Source of the DNA: AP-15 sp963797115
GTDB taxonomy: Bacteria > Pseudomonadota > Alphaproteobacteria > ATCC43930 > CGMCC-115725
DNA: 64,000 bases
Direction of reading: 5' to 3'
Assembly: GCA_963797115.1 (NCBI GenBank)
Contig: CAWCOH010000002.1
Location: 62,001-126,000, forward strand
Below the pieces are notes generated by a model, which ran no database searches, was not told the DNA's origin, and saw nothing but the letters and a program-made list of their open reading frames with translations. The translations under genes and the position numbers were made by a program. Shown one piece after another: positions 34,139 to 42,893 of the stretch. Every line of letters starts with the position of its first letter. Position 1 is the first letter of the stretch.

Positions 34139-35597
34139 ATGTCGCAAACAAAGCGCTTCACCAACGCCACCGGCGCGCCGGTCGCCGACAACACCAACAT
34201 CATGACCGCCGGGCCGCGCGGCCCGGCGCTGCTGCAGGACATCTGGCTGATCGAGAAGCTGGCGCATTTCGACCGCGAGGTGATCCCGGAGCGCCGCATG
34301 CATGCCAAGGGCTGGGGCGCCCACGGCACCTTCACGGTGACGCACGATATTACCCGCTATACCAAGGCGAAGATCTTCAGCGCGATCGGCAAGCAGACAC
34401 CGATGTTCGCGCGCTTCTCCACCGTTGCGGGTGAGCGCGGCGCCGCGGATGCGGAGCGCGACATACGCGGCACTGCGCTGAAGTTCTACACCGAAGAAGG
34501 CAACTGGGACATCGTCGGCAACAACACGCCGGTGTTCTTCTTCCGCGACCCGCTCCGCTTCTCCGACCTTAACCATGCGATCAAGCGCGACCCGCGCACC
34601 GGGCTGCGCAGTGCAGACAACAATTGGGATTTTTGGACATTGCTGCCCGAGGCATTGCACCAGGTCACCATCACGATGTCGGACCGCGGCATCCCGAGGA
34701 GCTTTCGCCATATGCACTTGTACGGCAGCCACGCCTTCTCGATGATCAATGCCGCAAACGAGCGCATCTGGGTCAAATTCCATTTTCGCACCCAGCAGGG
34801 CATTGCAAATCTCACCGACGCGGAAGCCGAAGCTCTCGTTGCCAAGGATCGCGAAAGCAACGGCCGCGACCTCTTAACCGCGATCGAACTCCGGCAACTT
34901 CCCCCGCTGGACGCTCTTCTTCCAGGTGATGACGGAGGCGCAGGCGAGAACCCATAAGCACAATCCTTTCGACCTCACCAAAGTCTGGTCGCAGAAGGAC
35001 TATCCGCTGATCGAGGTCGGCGTCATGGAGCTCAATCGCTATCCTGAGAACTACTTCGCCGAGGTCGAGCAGGCGGCCTTCTCGCCCGCCAACATCGTTC
35101 CCGGCATCGGCTTCTCGCCCGACAAGATGCTCCAGGGGCGGCTCTTTTCCTATGGCGACACGCAGCGCTACCGGCTCGGGATCAATTTCAACCATATCCC
35201 GGTCAACGCCCCGAAATGTCCGTTCCACAGCTATCACCGCGACGGCAAAATGCGCACCGACGGCAATCTCGGCGTCACGCTCACCTTCAACCCCAACAGC
35301 GAGGGGCTGTGGGACAATCAGCCCGATTTCGCCGAGCTGCCGATGCCGGTGGACGGGGACGGGGCGCACTATGACCATCGCGTCGTCGACGACCACTGGG
35401 AGCAGCCGGGCAATCTCTTTCGCCTGATGACGCCCGACCAGCAGCAGAGGCTCTTCGACAACACGGCCCGCGCAATGGGCGATGCGCGCCTGCACATCAA
35501 GGAACGCCATGCCCGGAATTGCTGGCGCGCCGATCCGGCCTACGGTGCTGGCGTCGCCCGCGCTCTCGGCCTCGAGGAGCCTGGGTTCGCCAAATAG
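34139..35597 (+). pseudogene. katA: Monofunctional heme catalase with one frameshift
   Basis: A cytosolic heme enzyme that converts H2O2 to water and oxygen. From ATG 34139 (AGGAG upstream): catalytic His55 in RMHAKGWGAHGTFTV, the active-site Asn in GNNTPVFFF (about 128-129), and in the second frame the heme-ligand Tyr in RLFSYGDTQRYRLG. At about 34887-34892 one base is extra. Removing it turns AIELRQLPPL into AIESGNFPRWTLFFQVMTEA, the expected catalase sequence. The total of about 486 codons is right for a small-subunit catalase. A single extra base in an otherwise perfect gene could be a true recent mutation or a sequencing error. Confidence 0.88.
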
Positions 35598-35720
35598 CCG
35601 GCCCGTCACACGGCCACCGGCAAACCGATCAAGGCATTCCCGGTCGACCCCAGCTTTTGAAGGCTTAGACCCGCTTCAGACTATCGCGCAAAGTTTGCTC
35701 ACGCCCATTGGAGGCAGTGT

Positions 35721-36692
35721 ATGACCATTGACAATGACCTGGATCTCGCGATTGACGCTGGGCATCGCCAGCGCCGGTCCCTAGACGGAAGCATCGGCTT
35801 TATCGGGTTGGGTCGCATGGGCAGCGCCATGGCGGCCAATCTGGCAGCCGAGGGCTGCCGGGTGATCGCCTATATCCGCCGTCCGGACCGTGCGGCAGAA
35901 ATCCGAGCCCTCGGCCTTGAGCCGAAGCTCCGCATCGCCGATTTGTTCGATTGCGATTTCGTCATCAGCATGCTGCCTGACGACGCTGCGGTTCGCGAGG
36001 CGGTAGTCGGCAAAACCGGGGAAGAGGGGCTCGCCGACGGTCTGAAGCCAAAAGCCGTACATCTCTCGATGAGCACGATAAGCACGGCCGCGGCCGAAGA
36101 ATTCTCCGAAGAGCACGAACAGCACGGCCAGTGCTATATTGCGGCGCCGGTGTTCGGGAATCCCGATGCGGCCAAGGCCCGAGAGCTGTTCATCATCGCA
36201 GCCGGCGCCGGTGACCCGCTCGATCGTTGCCGTCCGCTGTTCGATCTGCTGGGCCAACGCACCTTTGTCATCGGCAGCGACCCCGCGAGCGCTAATCTGG
36301 TCAAGCTCGTCGGCAATGCCATGATGGCGACCACATTGGAAATGCTCGGCGAGGCGCTCGCTCTGGTGCGCAAGCGCAGTCTCGATCCGGCAGCGGTTCT
36401 CAACATTCTGACGTCCACAATGTTTGGCAGCCGGGTCCACAAGATTTACGGCGCCAAGATCGTCGCTCAGCGCTTCGCGCCTTCGGGCTTTGTGCTTCCA
36501 CTGGCACTCAAGGATGTTCGTTTGGCCCTGGCGGAAGCGGAGAGGGCCAACGTCCCGATGCCCTCGGTCAGCGTCGTGCGCGACCGAATGATCACCGGTC
36601 TTGCCCACGGTTACGCGGGACTCGACTTGTCGGCTCTGGGTCTGGTCGCAGCCGAAGCGGCGGGAATCACAGACCAAACAGATGCCGAGTGA
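35721..36692 (+). CDS. NAD(P)-dependent beta-hydroxyacid dehydrogenase family (323 aa)
   Basis: A Rossmann-fold oxidoreductase of the 3-hydroxyisobutyrate dehydrogenase / 6-phosphogluconate dehydrogenase group. The dinucleotide site is GFIGLGRMGSAMA (26-38); VHLSMSTIST and PVFGNPDAAKA form the substrate loop; KLVGNAMMATTLEMLGEALA carries the catalytic Lys. The N-terminus is about 20 residues longer than usual and polar. Members include glyoxylate/succinic semialdehyde reductases, which fits a cluster handling reactive carbonyls, but the substrate is not determined. It has the same orientation as catalase, with a 123-base gap. Confidence 0.92.
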   Translation: MTIDNDLDLAIDAGHRQRRSLDGSIGFIGLGRMGSAMAANLAAEGCRVIAYIRRPDRAAEIRALGLEPKLRIADLFDCDFVISMLPDDAAVREAVVGKTGEEGLADGLKPKAVHLSMSTISTAAAEEFSEEHEQHGQCYIAAPVFGNPDAAKARELFIIAAGAGDPLDRCRPLFDLLGQRTFVIGSDPASANLVKLVGNAMMATTLEMLGEALALVRKRSLDPAAVLNILTSTMFGSRVHKIYGAKIVAQRFAPSGFVLPLALKDVRLALAEAERANVPMPSVSVVRDRMITGLAHGYAGLDLSALGLVAAEAAGITDQTDAE

Positions 36693-36742
36693 GGCTGAAG
36701 CCTGCATCCGTCGCTCGGCCCATACATGTTGGAGAAATGACC

Positions 36743-37774
36743 ATGACAGCGAATATCAATGTGGAAATGGCGACTATTGCCGGCGCAAACTTGGCCGTAT
36801 CGCGCGTTGGCCTCGGAACCTGGGCGATCGGCGGCTGGATGTGGGGCGGCACCGACGCAGCTGAGTTGATCGAGACGATTCACGCCGCCCTCGGGCGCGG
36901 GGTCAATCTGATCGACACCGCGCCGGCTTACGGGTTTGGCCGCTCCGAAGAGATTGTCGGCCGCGCGATTGCCGACGCGCACTCGCGCTCGCGCGTCGTG
37001 ATCGCCACGAAGGTGGGGCTGCAGTGGAACGACGGAAAGGTTTTCCGCAATGCCAGCCGCGACCGCATCCTGCGCGAGGTCACCGACTCGTTGCGGCGGT
37101 TGCGCACCGACTACATTGATATTTATCAAGTCCATTGGCCCGATCCGTTGGTACCGGTCGAAGAGACCGCCGCGGCGATGCAGACGCTCTTCGAGCAGGG
37201 GAAGATCCGCGCTATTGGGGTAAGCAATTTCTCGACAGCCCAGATCGAACGATTTCGCCGCGTCTCGCAACTGCATGTCGTGCAGCCGCCTTATAATCTG
37301 TTCGAGCGCGAGATCGAGGCCGAGCTCTTGCCCTATTGCCGGAAATCGCGCTTCGGCACCCTGACCTACGGGGCGCTGTGCCGCGGTTTGTTGTCCGGCA
37401 CATTGCAAGACGATGCGCATTTTCACGGCGATGATCTGCGACTGACCGACCCGAAATTCCAGCCGCCGCGATATGCCCAATATCTCGCCGCAGTCGGGCG
37501 TCTCGATCAATTCGCCAGAGAGAGCTACGGCAAGCGGGTCATCCACCTGGCCTTGCGTTGGCTGCTCGACCAGGGTGTCACGGCGGCGTTGTGGGGTGCA
37601 CGTCATCCCAGGCAATTGCAGCCGATCGACGAGGTCTTCGGGTGGTCTCTCGACGCTGCCGCGAAAACGGAAATCGATCGCATCCTGCGAGAGTCGATCA
37701 CCGATCCGGTCGGCCCCGAATTCATGATGCCGCCGCAACGACCGAGTTCTGGCGCATTGGAAGCTGCGCAGTAA
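36743..37774 (+). CDS. Aldo/keto reductase (343 aa)
   Basis: A TIM-barrel NADPH-dependent carbonyl reductase. I chose ATG 36743, which has GGAG eight bases upstream; ATG 36737 and 36689 are also in frame. Catalytic residues are visible in order: Asp and Tyr in LIDTAPAYGFGRSEEIVGRA, Lys in VVIATKVGLQ and His in IDIYQVHWPDP. VSNFSTAQIERF and QPPYNLFEREIEAELLPYCR are typical of the AKR11/12-like group. It likely reduces aldehydes or ketones in the stress cluster. It starts 50 bases after the dehydrogenase and shares its strand. Confidence 0.94.
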   Translation: MTANINVEMATIAGANLAVSRVGLGTWAIGGWMWGGTDAAELIETIHAALGRGVNLIDTAPAYGFGRSEEIVGRAIADAHSRSRVVIATKVGLQWNDGKVFRNASRDRILREVTDSLRRLRTDYIDIYQVHWPDPLVPVEETAAAMQTLFEQGKIRAIGVSNFSTAQIERFRRVSQLHVVQPPYNLFEREIEAELLPYCRKSRFGTLTYGALCRGLLSGTLQDDAHFHGDDLRLTDPKFQPPRYAQYLAAVGRLDQFARESYGKRVIHLALRWLLDQGVTAALWGARHPRQLQPIDEVFGWSLDAAAKTEIDRILRESITDPVGPEFMMPPQRPSSGALEAAQ

Positions 37775-37815
37775 CGTCCTGACACGCCGAGTTCGATAGG
37801 GCAAAGGAGACAAAT

Positions 37816-38397
37816 ATGTCAGCGAAGAAGATCCTCTTTCTCGTCGGCGATTTCGCCGAAGATTACGAGATCATGGTGCCGTTTCAGGCGCTGACGATGG
37901 TCGGGCATATTGTTCATGCGGTATGCCCGGGCAAAAAGGTTGGGCAAAAGATCAAGACTGCGATCCACGATTTCGAGGGCGACCAGACCTATACCGAGAA
38001 GCCGGGGCACAATTTCATATTGAACGCCACTTTCGCCGATGTCAGAGACGACGATTACGACGCCCTGACGATTGCGGGAGGCCGGGCGCCGGAATACCTG
38101 CGGCTCGACGGCCGTCTGATTGAGATTGTTCGCTCATTCGCCGCCGAGAACAAGCCAATCGCAGCGATTTGCCACGCTGCGCAAATTCTTGCTGCGGCCG
38201 ACGTGATACGCGGGCGCCGGGTCTCGGGCTATTCCGCCTGTGCGCCGGAAGTGCGCTTGGCTGGGGCCGAGTTTGTGGATACCGCGCCCGATGGCGCCAT
38301 TCGCGACGGCAATCTCGTGAGCGGATTTGCCTGGTCGGCGCATCCGCAGTTTCTGGCGCTCTTTCTGGAAGTCCTCGGCACGCGTGTTTCACTATAG
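37816..38397 (+). CDS. DJ-1/PfpI family protein (193 aa)
   Basis: An alpha/beta sandwich of the glutamine-amidotransferase-like superfamily. The nucleophile elbow AAICHAAQ contains Cys119-His120, and the conserved Glu lies in DFAEDYE (13-18). The family includes glyoxalase III/deglycase-type and chaperone proteins that deal with methylglyoxal damage, which fits the carbonyl-detoxifying neighbours; proteolysis is an older, less supported label. An AAGGAG motif lies eight bases before the ATG. It ends 16 bases before the cupin gene. Confidence 0.92.
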   Translation: MSAKKILFLVGDFAEDYEIMVPFQALTMVGHIVHAVCPGKKVGQKIKTAIHDFEGDQTYTEKPGHNFILNATFADVRDDDYDALTIAGGRAPEYLRLDGRLIEIVRSFAAENKPIAAICHAAQILAAADVIRGRRVSGYSACAPEVRLAGAEFVDTAPDGAIRDGNLVSGFAWSAHPQFLALFLEVLGTRVSL

Positions 38398-38413
38398 ATG
38401 CAGGACGCAGATA

Positions 38414-38950
38414 ATGACCTCTCTCGCTGGCCCGTTCAAAGAGGACTTGCCTGCGACCCGACGGCGGATCCTTCTTGTGCCGCTGCTCGCCACTCTCCCG
38501 CTTTGGTTGTCTGCTGGACAAGCGGACGCGCTAAATCTGTCCGAAACCCAGATAATGCTATCCGACCAAATCAAATGGACGGCATGGCCGGCCGGGCCCC
38601 CACATGGCGCTGAGATGGCGACGCTTTTCGGTGGGCTGGATAAGCCCGGGGAGTACGTGGTGCTGATGAAGTGGTACCCGGGCTATATGAGCGCACCCCA
38701 CAGTTATGCAACCGACCGACTGTGTTTGGTGCTGTCGGGCACATGGTGGGTGAACAGCGGTGCAGATTTCAACCCGAATGCTACCGTTCCCGTAGGAGCC
38801 GGCGGATTTGTCAGGCGCGTCGCCCATACACCGCATTACGACGGCGTCAGGAAAGGCGCCGAGGAACCGGCGGTGATCGGCATCTTCGGCATTGCCCCGG
38901 TCGATCTGAGAATGGTTGATCCGAACAAGCCAGGCTGGTGTCACGTGTAG
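38414..38950 (+). CDS. Exported cupin-domain protein, ChrR-cupin-like (178 aa)
   Basis: An N-terminal export signal (TRRRILLVPLLATLPLWLSA, then GQADA) carries an Arg cluster compatible with Sec or Tat. The mature part is a single cupin: KWYPGYMSAPHSYATDRLCL, VLSGTWWVNSG and AHTPHYDG supply the usual His/Glu-type metal positions, though the glutamate is not obvious. Periplasmic cupins of this type are found beside detoxification enzymes; the reaction is unknown. It is the last gene of the 32257-38950 cluster and is followed by a repeat. Confidence 0.83.
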   Translation: MTSLAGPFKEDLPATRRRILLVPLLATLPLWLSAGQADALNLSETQIMLSDQIKWTAWPAGPPHGAEMATLFGGLDKPGEYVVLMKWYPGYMSAPHSYATDRLCLVLSGTWWVNSGADFNPNATVPVGAGGFVRRVAHTPHYDGVRKGAEEPAVIGIFGIAPVDLRMVDPNKPGWCHV

Positions 38951-39217
38951 CGCCCGCTGTTTCGCGTTCTCAGTTGAGAGGCTCCGAGCTCGTCAATCTT
39001 TGAGTCGGTGGTATTCCCGATCCCAACGACCGCATTAGTAAGCGAAAGTCTTACGCTGCTTTGGCTGTACCGACTTCACCGGCGTATGTAATTCCAGCCC
39101 TTTTCGTCATGCCCGCGAAAGCGGCATCCAAGGCCCCAATGGCCAAAGCAGTGCCCTGGACCCCGTTTGCGCGGGGGTGACGGTAACCCGACGATATGCG
39201 GCTCCACGTTCCCCAAT
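38951..39217. other. Intergenic region after the stress cluster
   Basis: No gene. It contains the palindromic repeat at 39105-39183, which lies between the convergent ends of the cupin gene and the truncated winged-helix gene and may act in termination. Confidence 0.6.
39105..39183. repeat. Palindromic intergenic repeat (CGTCATGCCCGCGAAAGCGG type)
   Basis: Starts CGTCATGCCCGCGAAAGCGG and ends GCGCGGGGGTGACGG, so the ends are complementary and the unit folds on itself. Closely similar repeats (CGTCATGCCCGCG...CGCGGGGATGACG) are widespread in alphaproteobacteria. Confidence 0.7.
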
Positions 39218-39706
39218 TTATGGAACGAGGTACGAGCTTGCATTGAAACGACACCGGGACGATTGTCGACAATTCTGTGGAAACAACGTTCGGCCAGACC
39301 GCAACCTTGGTCGGGTCGGACGTTGACAGGCGTCTGGCACCGCATTCGACTGGAGCACGCCGGTGAATCGGTAGCCGCGGCCGAATTCCGTTAAGATGAC
39401 ATCGCGGTCCGCGCCGAGCGCTTTGCGCAACGCGGACATCTGAACCTTGAGGTTCTCTTCCGACACCACGGTCCCGGGCCACACTCGGCTGAGGAGCTCT
39501 TCTTTTGAGAGCAGCATGCCATCGGCCTCTAGCAGGGCCAGGAGGAGATCGAAGGCGCGCGTGCCGAGTTCGACCGGAGCATCGTCGGCGACCAGCTGTC
39601 GTCGGCGCAGCAGCACGCGGAAACGCCCGAATGCGAGGGTCGCGTCGGCTCTTGCCGAGCTCGACGGGTTTGCGTCGTGCCACTGCGGATAAGCATTCGT
39701 CTTCAT
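39218..39706 (-). pseudogene. Truncated winged-helix regulator (DNA-binding domain only)
   Basis: ATG 39706 with AAGGG upstream opens MKTNAYPQWHDANPSSSARA and then an OmpR-type winged helix (about 22-115): FGRFRVLLRRRQLVADDAPV, LSRVWPGTVVSEENLKVQMS, ILTEFGRGYRFTGVLQ. After that the sequence loses similarity to the family (DACQRPTRPRLRSG) and stops after 162 codons, so the NTPase and TPR parts are gone. It is either a remnant or a free DNA-binding domain that could compete for the sites of its full-length relatives next door. It is divergent from the gene at 39920. Confidence 0.7.
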
Positions 39707-39873
39707 TGCACCCTTATCCCCTCAGTTTGTGGCGGCTTGCAATTTGCTGCGGATTGGTATGTTTGGCTGTCGCGAATCTAAGCGGCAGCCCCTGCTAAGT
39801 CTTTGGGCGCGGGGTGAATAGATCTGAAAAATTCGATATGCGCGCGTGCCAGCACCCCGCACGCTGGTCTGTC

Positions 39874-39911
39874 TTGAAAAAGCCTGAAATTTGCTGCGGC
39901 ACCTCTATAAT
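39874..39911 (+). promoter_or_regulatory. Near-leaderless promoter with phased repeats (regulator 39920)
   Basis: TTGAA at 39874, CTGAA at 39884 and CTGCG at 39894 are spaced exactly 10 bases. A perfect -10 box TATAAT lies at 39906-39911, only eight bases before the ATG. No ribosome-binding site fits in that gap. The same layout is found at 42848. Confidence 0.6.
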
Positions 39912-39919
39912 GGTGCGCG

Positions 39920-42871
39920 ATGGATGCCGCCTCCGAAGCACCGGCGAGCGTTGCGTTCGATCGTTTCCGGGTGTTGCCGCATCGCCGCGAGCTGCTTGCC
40001 GACGGCCGGCCGATCAGGCTCGGCGGGCGCGCCTTTGACGTGCTGATAGCGCTGATCGAGGCGCACGGAGCCGTTGTCGGCAAGGACGCGCTGATGGCGC
40101 GCGTGTGGCCCGACCGGGTCATCGAGGAGAACAATCTGCAAGCCCAGATTTCGGCGTTGCGCGCTGCATTTGGGCCAGAGCGTGAGCTGATCCGCACGAT
40201 CGCCGGACGCGGCTATCAGTTCACCGGCGAGATCCGCGTTCTGCCGGCGAGCCCGGACGAGCGCACCGGCGCGGGGGTTGCGGCGGCCCAGCCCAAATCG
40301 ACCCCTTCTCCGACCAACCTGCCCGAGCCGGTTTCCGAGGTGATCGGGCGGGACACCGAGGTCGAGGAGGTGTTCAGTCTCGTTAACGCTCATCGCCTCG
40401 TCACGCTGACTGGCACCGGAGGCATCGGCAAGACGCGGCTCGCCCTTGCGGTCGCGCGCCGGCTGCTCCCGGAATTTGCCGCCGGCGTGTGGCTGGTCGA
40501 GTTCTCGCCGCTTTCCGATCCCGGTCTGGTTCCCGCCACGGTTGCCGCGGCGGTCGGGCTCGAGCTTGGCGGCGGCGAGGTTTCGGCGCGGCGCGTGGCG
40601 TAGGCGCTCGCCGACCGGCGGCTGTTGCTGGTGCTGGACACCTGCGAGCATGTGATCGCCGCCGCCACGGCGACGGCCGAGGCTGTGCTGCGGGCCGGCT
40701 CGGCGGTGCGCATCATCGCCACCAGCCGCGAGCCGCTCCTGACAGAGGGGGAGCAGATCTACCCGGTGCCGCCGCTCGCCGTGCCCGCCGCGGACGCCGA
40801 CGATCCTTGGCAATACGGCGCGGTTCGGCTGTTCGTCGAGCGGGCGCGGGCAGAGCCGCACTTCGCACCAGACCGGCGTCTCGCGGCGATGATCGCGGGG
40901 ATTTGCCGGCAATTGGACGGCATCCCGCTTGCCATCGAGCTGGCGGCGGCGCGCGCCGCCGCGCTCGGCGTTGAGGAACTTAGTGTCCGCCTCGATGATC
41001 GCTTTCGGCTGCTGGCCGGCGGCCGGCGGACGGCATTGCCCCGGCACCAGACATTGCGGGCTACACTGGACTGGAGCTACGAGCTTTTGGCCGAGCCCGA
41101 GCGCGTGATCCTGCGCCGCCTCCCGGTGTTCGCCGGCGCTTTCGACCTGGAGGCGGCCGCCGCGGTCGTAGCGGATGCTGAGATCGCACCGTCGGAAGTC
41201 CTCGATGGCCTTTCCGGCCTGGTCGCGAAATCACTTGTCGCGGCGGAGGTCGACGGCACCATTGCGCGCTACCGCTTGCTCGACACGACACGCGCCTACG
41301 CGCTTGAAAAGCTCGCCGAAAACGGCGAACGAGAACACCTCACGCGCCATTATGCCGAATATTACCGCGATCTGTTTGAGCGGGCCGAAACCGGGTGGGA
41401 GACCCGGTCCACCGCGGAATGGCTCGCCTATTACGGGCGCCAAATCGACAATTTGCGCGCGGCGCTCGACTGGGCGCTGTCGCCGAGCGGTGACGCCTCG
41501 ATCGGGGTGGCGCTGACCACCGCCGCGGTGCCCCTGTGGGTGCATTTGTCGTTGATGGATGAATGCCGCAGCCGGGCCGAGCGGGCGCTCTCCGCCCTCG
41601 CGCTCGGCGCGGACCGGGACCCGCGCTGCGAGATGAAACTCCACGCCGCGCTCGGCGCATCGCAAATGCATACCGGTGGTGTTACCGTTCCTGAGATCGC
41701 TGCCTGGACAACGGCCCTCGAGATTGCGGAGAGCCTTGACGATGCCGAGTACCAGTTGCGCTCGCTCTTGGGCCTATGGTTCTTGCACACTGCGAGCCGT
41801 CGGCATCGCGTCGCTCTGGCAATAGCCGAAAGGTTTTGCAGCCTGGCGGCGAAGCGTCCCGACCGGAACGATCGGCTGATCGGCGAGCGGTTGATCGGCG
41901 TTTCGTGGTATTATCTTGGCGATCACTCCAGGGCCCGGCGCCATCTCGAGCACGTGCTCGCTCACTATGTCCCTCTTGCCCAGAAGTCTCACATCATTCG
42001 TTTCCAGAGTGACCAGCGGGTGACGGCGCGCGTCGTCCTTGGGCGGGTGCTGTGGCTCCAAGGATTTCCGGATCAGGCGATGTGCGCAGCCCAAAGCAGC
42101 GTCGCGGACGCTCGGGCGGCCAATCACACAAACTTACTGTGTTACGCTATGTCCCAGGTGGCATGTCCGATCGCACTATTGGTCGGCGATCTGGTTGCGG
42201 CGGAGCTTTACGTGGGAATGCTGCTCGAACATTCGACCAAGCATGCGCTGGCGCTCTGGCAAGCTTGGGGCCGCTGCCATCATGGTGTGCTCGTCATCAA
42301 GCGCGGGGACTCCGCCACCGGATTGCGGTTGCTGCGCGCCGGCCTTGACGAGCTCGGCCAAGCCAAGTTCGCTGCCTTGCGGCTCGTCACATTCCTCATG
42401 GCAGAGGCCTTGGGCAGTGCCGGGCAGATCGCCGACGGGCTCGCCATGATCGAGGAAACGATCTCGAGATCCGAGAACACCGAAGAACGCTGGCTGGTTG
42501 GCGAGTTGTTACGCGTCAGGGGCGAACTCATTCTGCTACAGGACGCACCCGGAGCCACGGCGGCGGCGGAGGATCACTTCCGGCAGGCGCTCGACTGGGC
42601 TCGCCGGCAGGAGGCCTTGTCCTGGGAACTGCGCGCCGCCACGAGCCTTGCTCGGCTATTGCAGGCTCAGGACCGTTCCGCCGACGCGGCAGGACTCCTG
42701 AAGCCGGTCTACGACCGCTTTACCGAAGGATTCGACACGGCCGACCTGAAGGCCGCAATAGCACTTCTCGACGCGCTCGTCCAGCCGGACCCCTTGCGAA
42801 CGCGCGTCTTGACCCGCACGCCTCTCAACCGGTCTCGCCGCTCTGTCCTGAAAAGACCTGAATTTTCCTGA
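39920..42871 (+). pseudogene. Winged-helix / ATPase / TPR regulator interrupted by an amber codon
   Basis: Read as one frame it is 983 codons and closely matches the gene at 42894: winged helix at about 12-105 (VAFDRFRVLPHRRELLADGR, GRGYQFTGEIRVL), Walker A GTGGIGKTRL, Walker B LLLVLDTCE, ATSREPLLTEG, then a TPR-like half ending VYDRFTEGFDTADLKAA. A single TAG at 40601-40603, between RRVA and ALADRR, splits it just before Walker B; the relatives have Asn or Thr there, so one base change explains it. The rest shows no decay, so the stop is recent, suppressed, or a sequence error. Unsuppressed, only a 227-residue DNA-binding fragment would be made. Confidence 0.85.
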
Positions 42872-42885
42872 AGAACGTCTATAAT
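42848..42885 (+). promoter_or_regulatory. Near-leaderless promoter with three CTGAA repeats (regulator 42894)
   Basis: CTGAA at 42848, 42858 and 42868, a perfect 10-bp period, then TATAAT at 42880-42885, eight bases before the ATG at 42894. The repeats overlap the last codons of the preceding gene. Sequence and spacing match the promoter at 39874, so they are likely bound by the regulators themselves. Confidence 0.65.
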
Positions 42886-42893
42886 GGCGGTCG

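Noticed and set aside
36611..37813. 400-codon minus-strand frame opposite the aldo/keto reductase
   Set aside because: Shadow frame; the plus strand has the full catalytic tetrad.
40601..40625. Selenocysteine- or pyrrolysine-type recoding at the TAG
   Set aside because: The protein family has no Sec or Pyl members, and paralogues carry ordinary residues at this site.
39905..41047. 380-codon minus-strand frame opposite the amber-interrupted regulator
   Set aside because: Composition is a mirror of the regulator codons; the plus frame is conserved with two paralogues.
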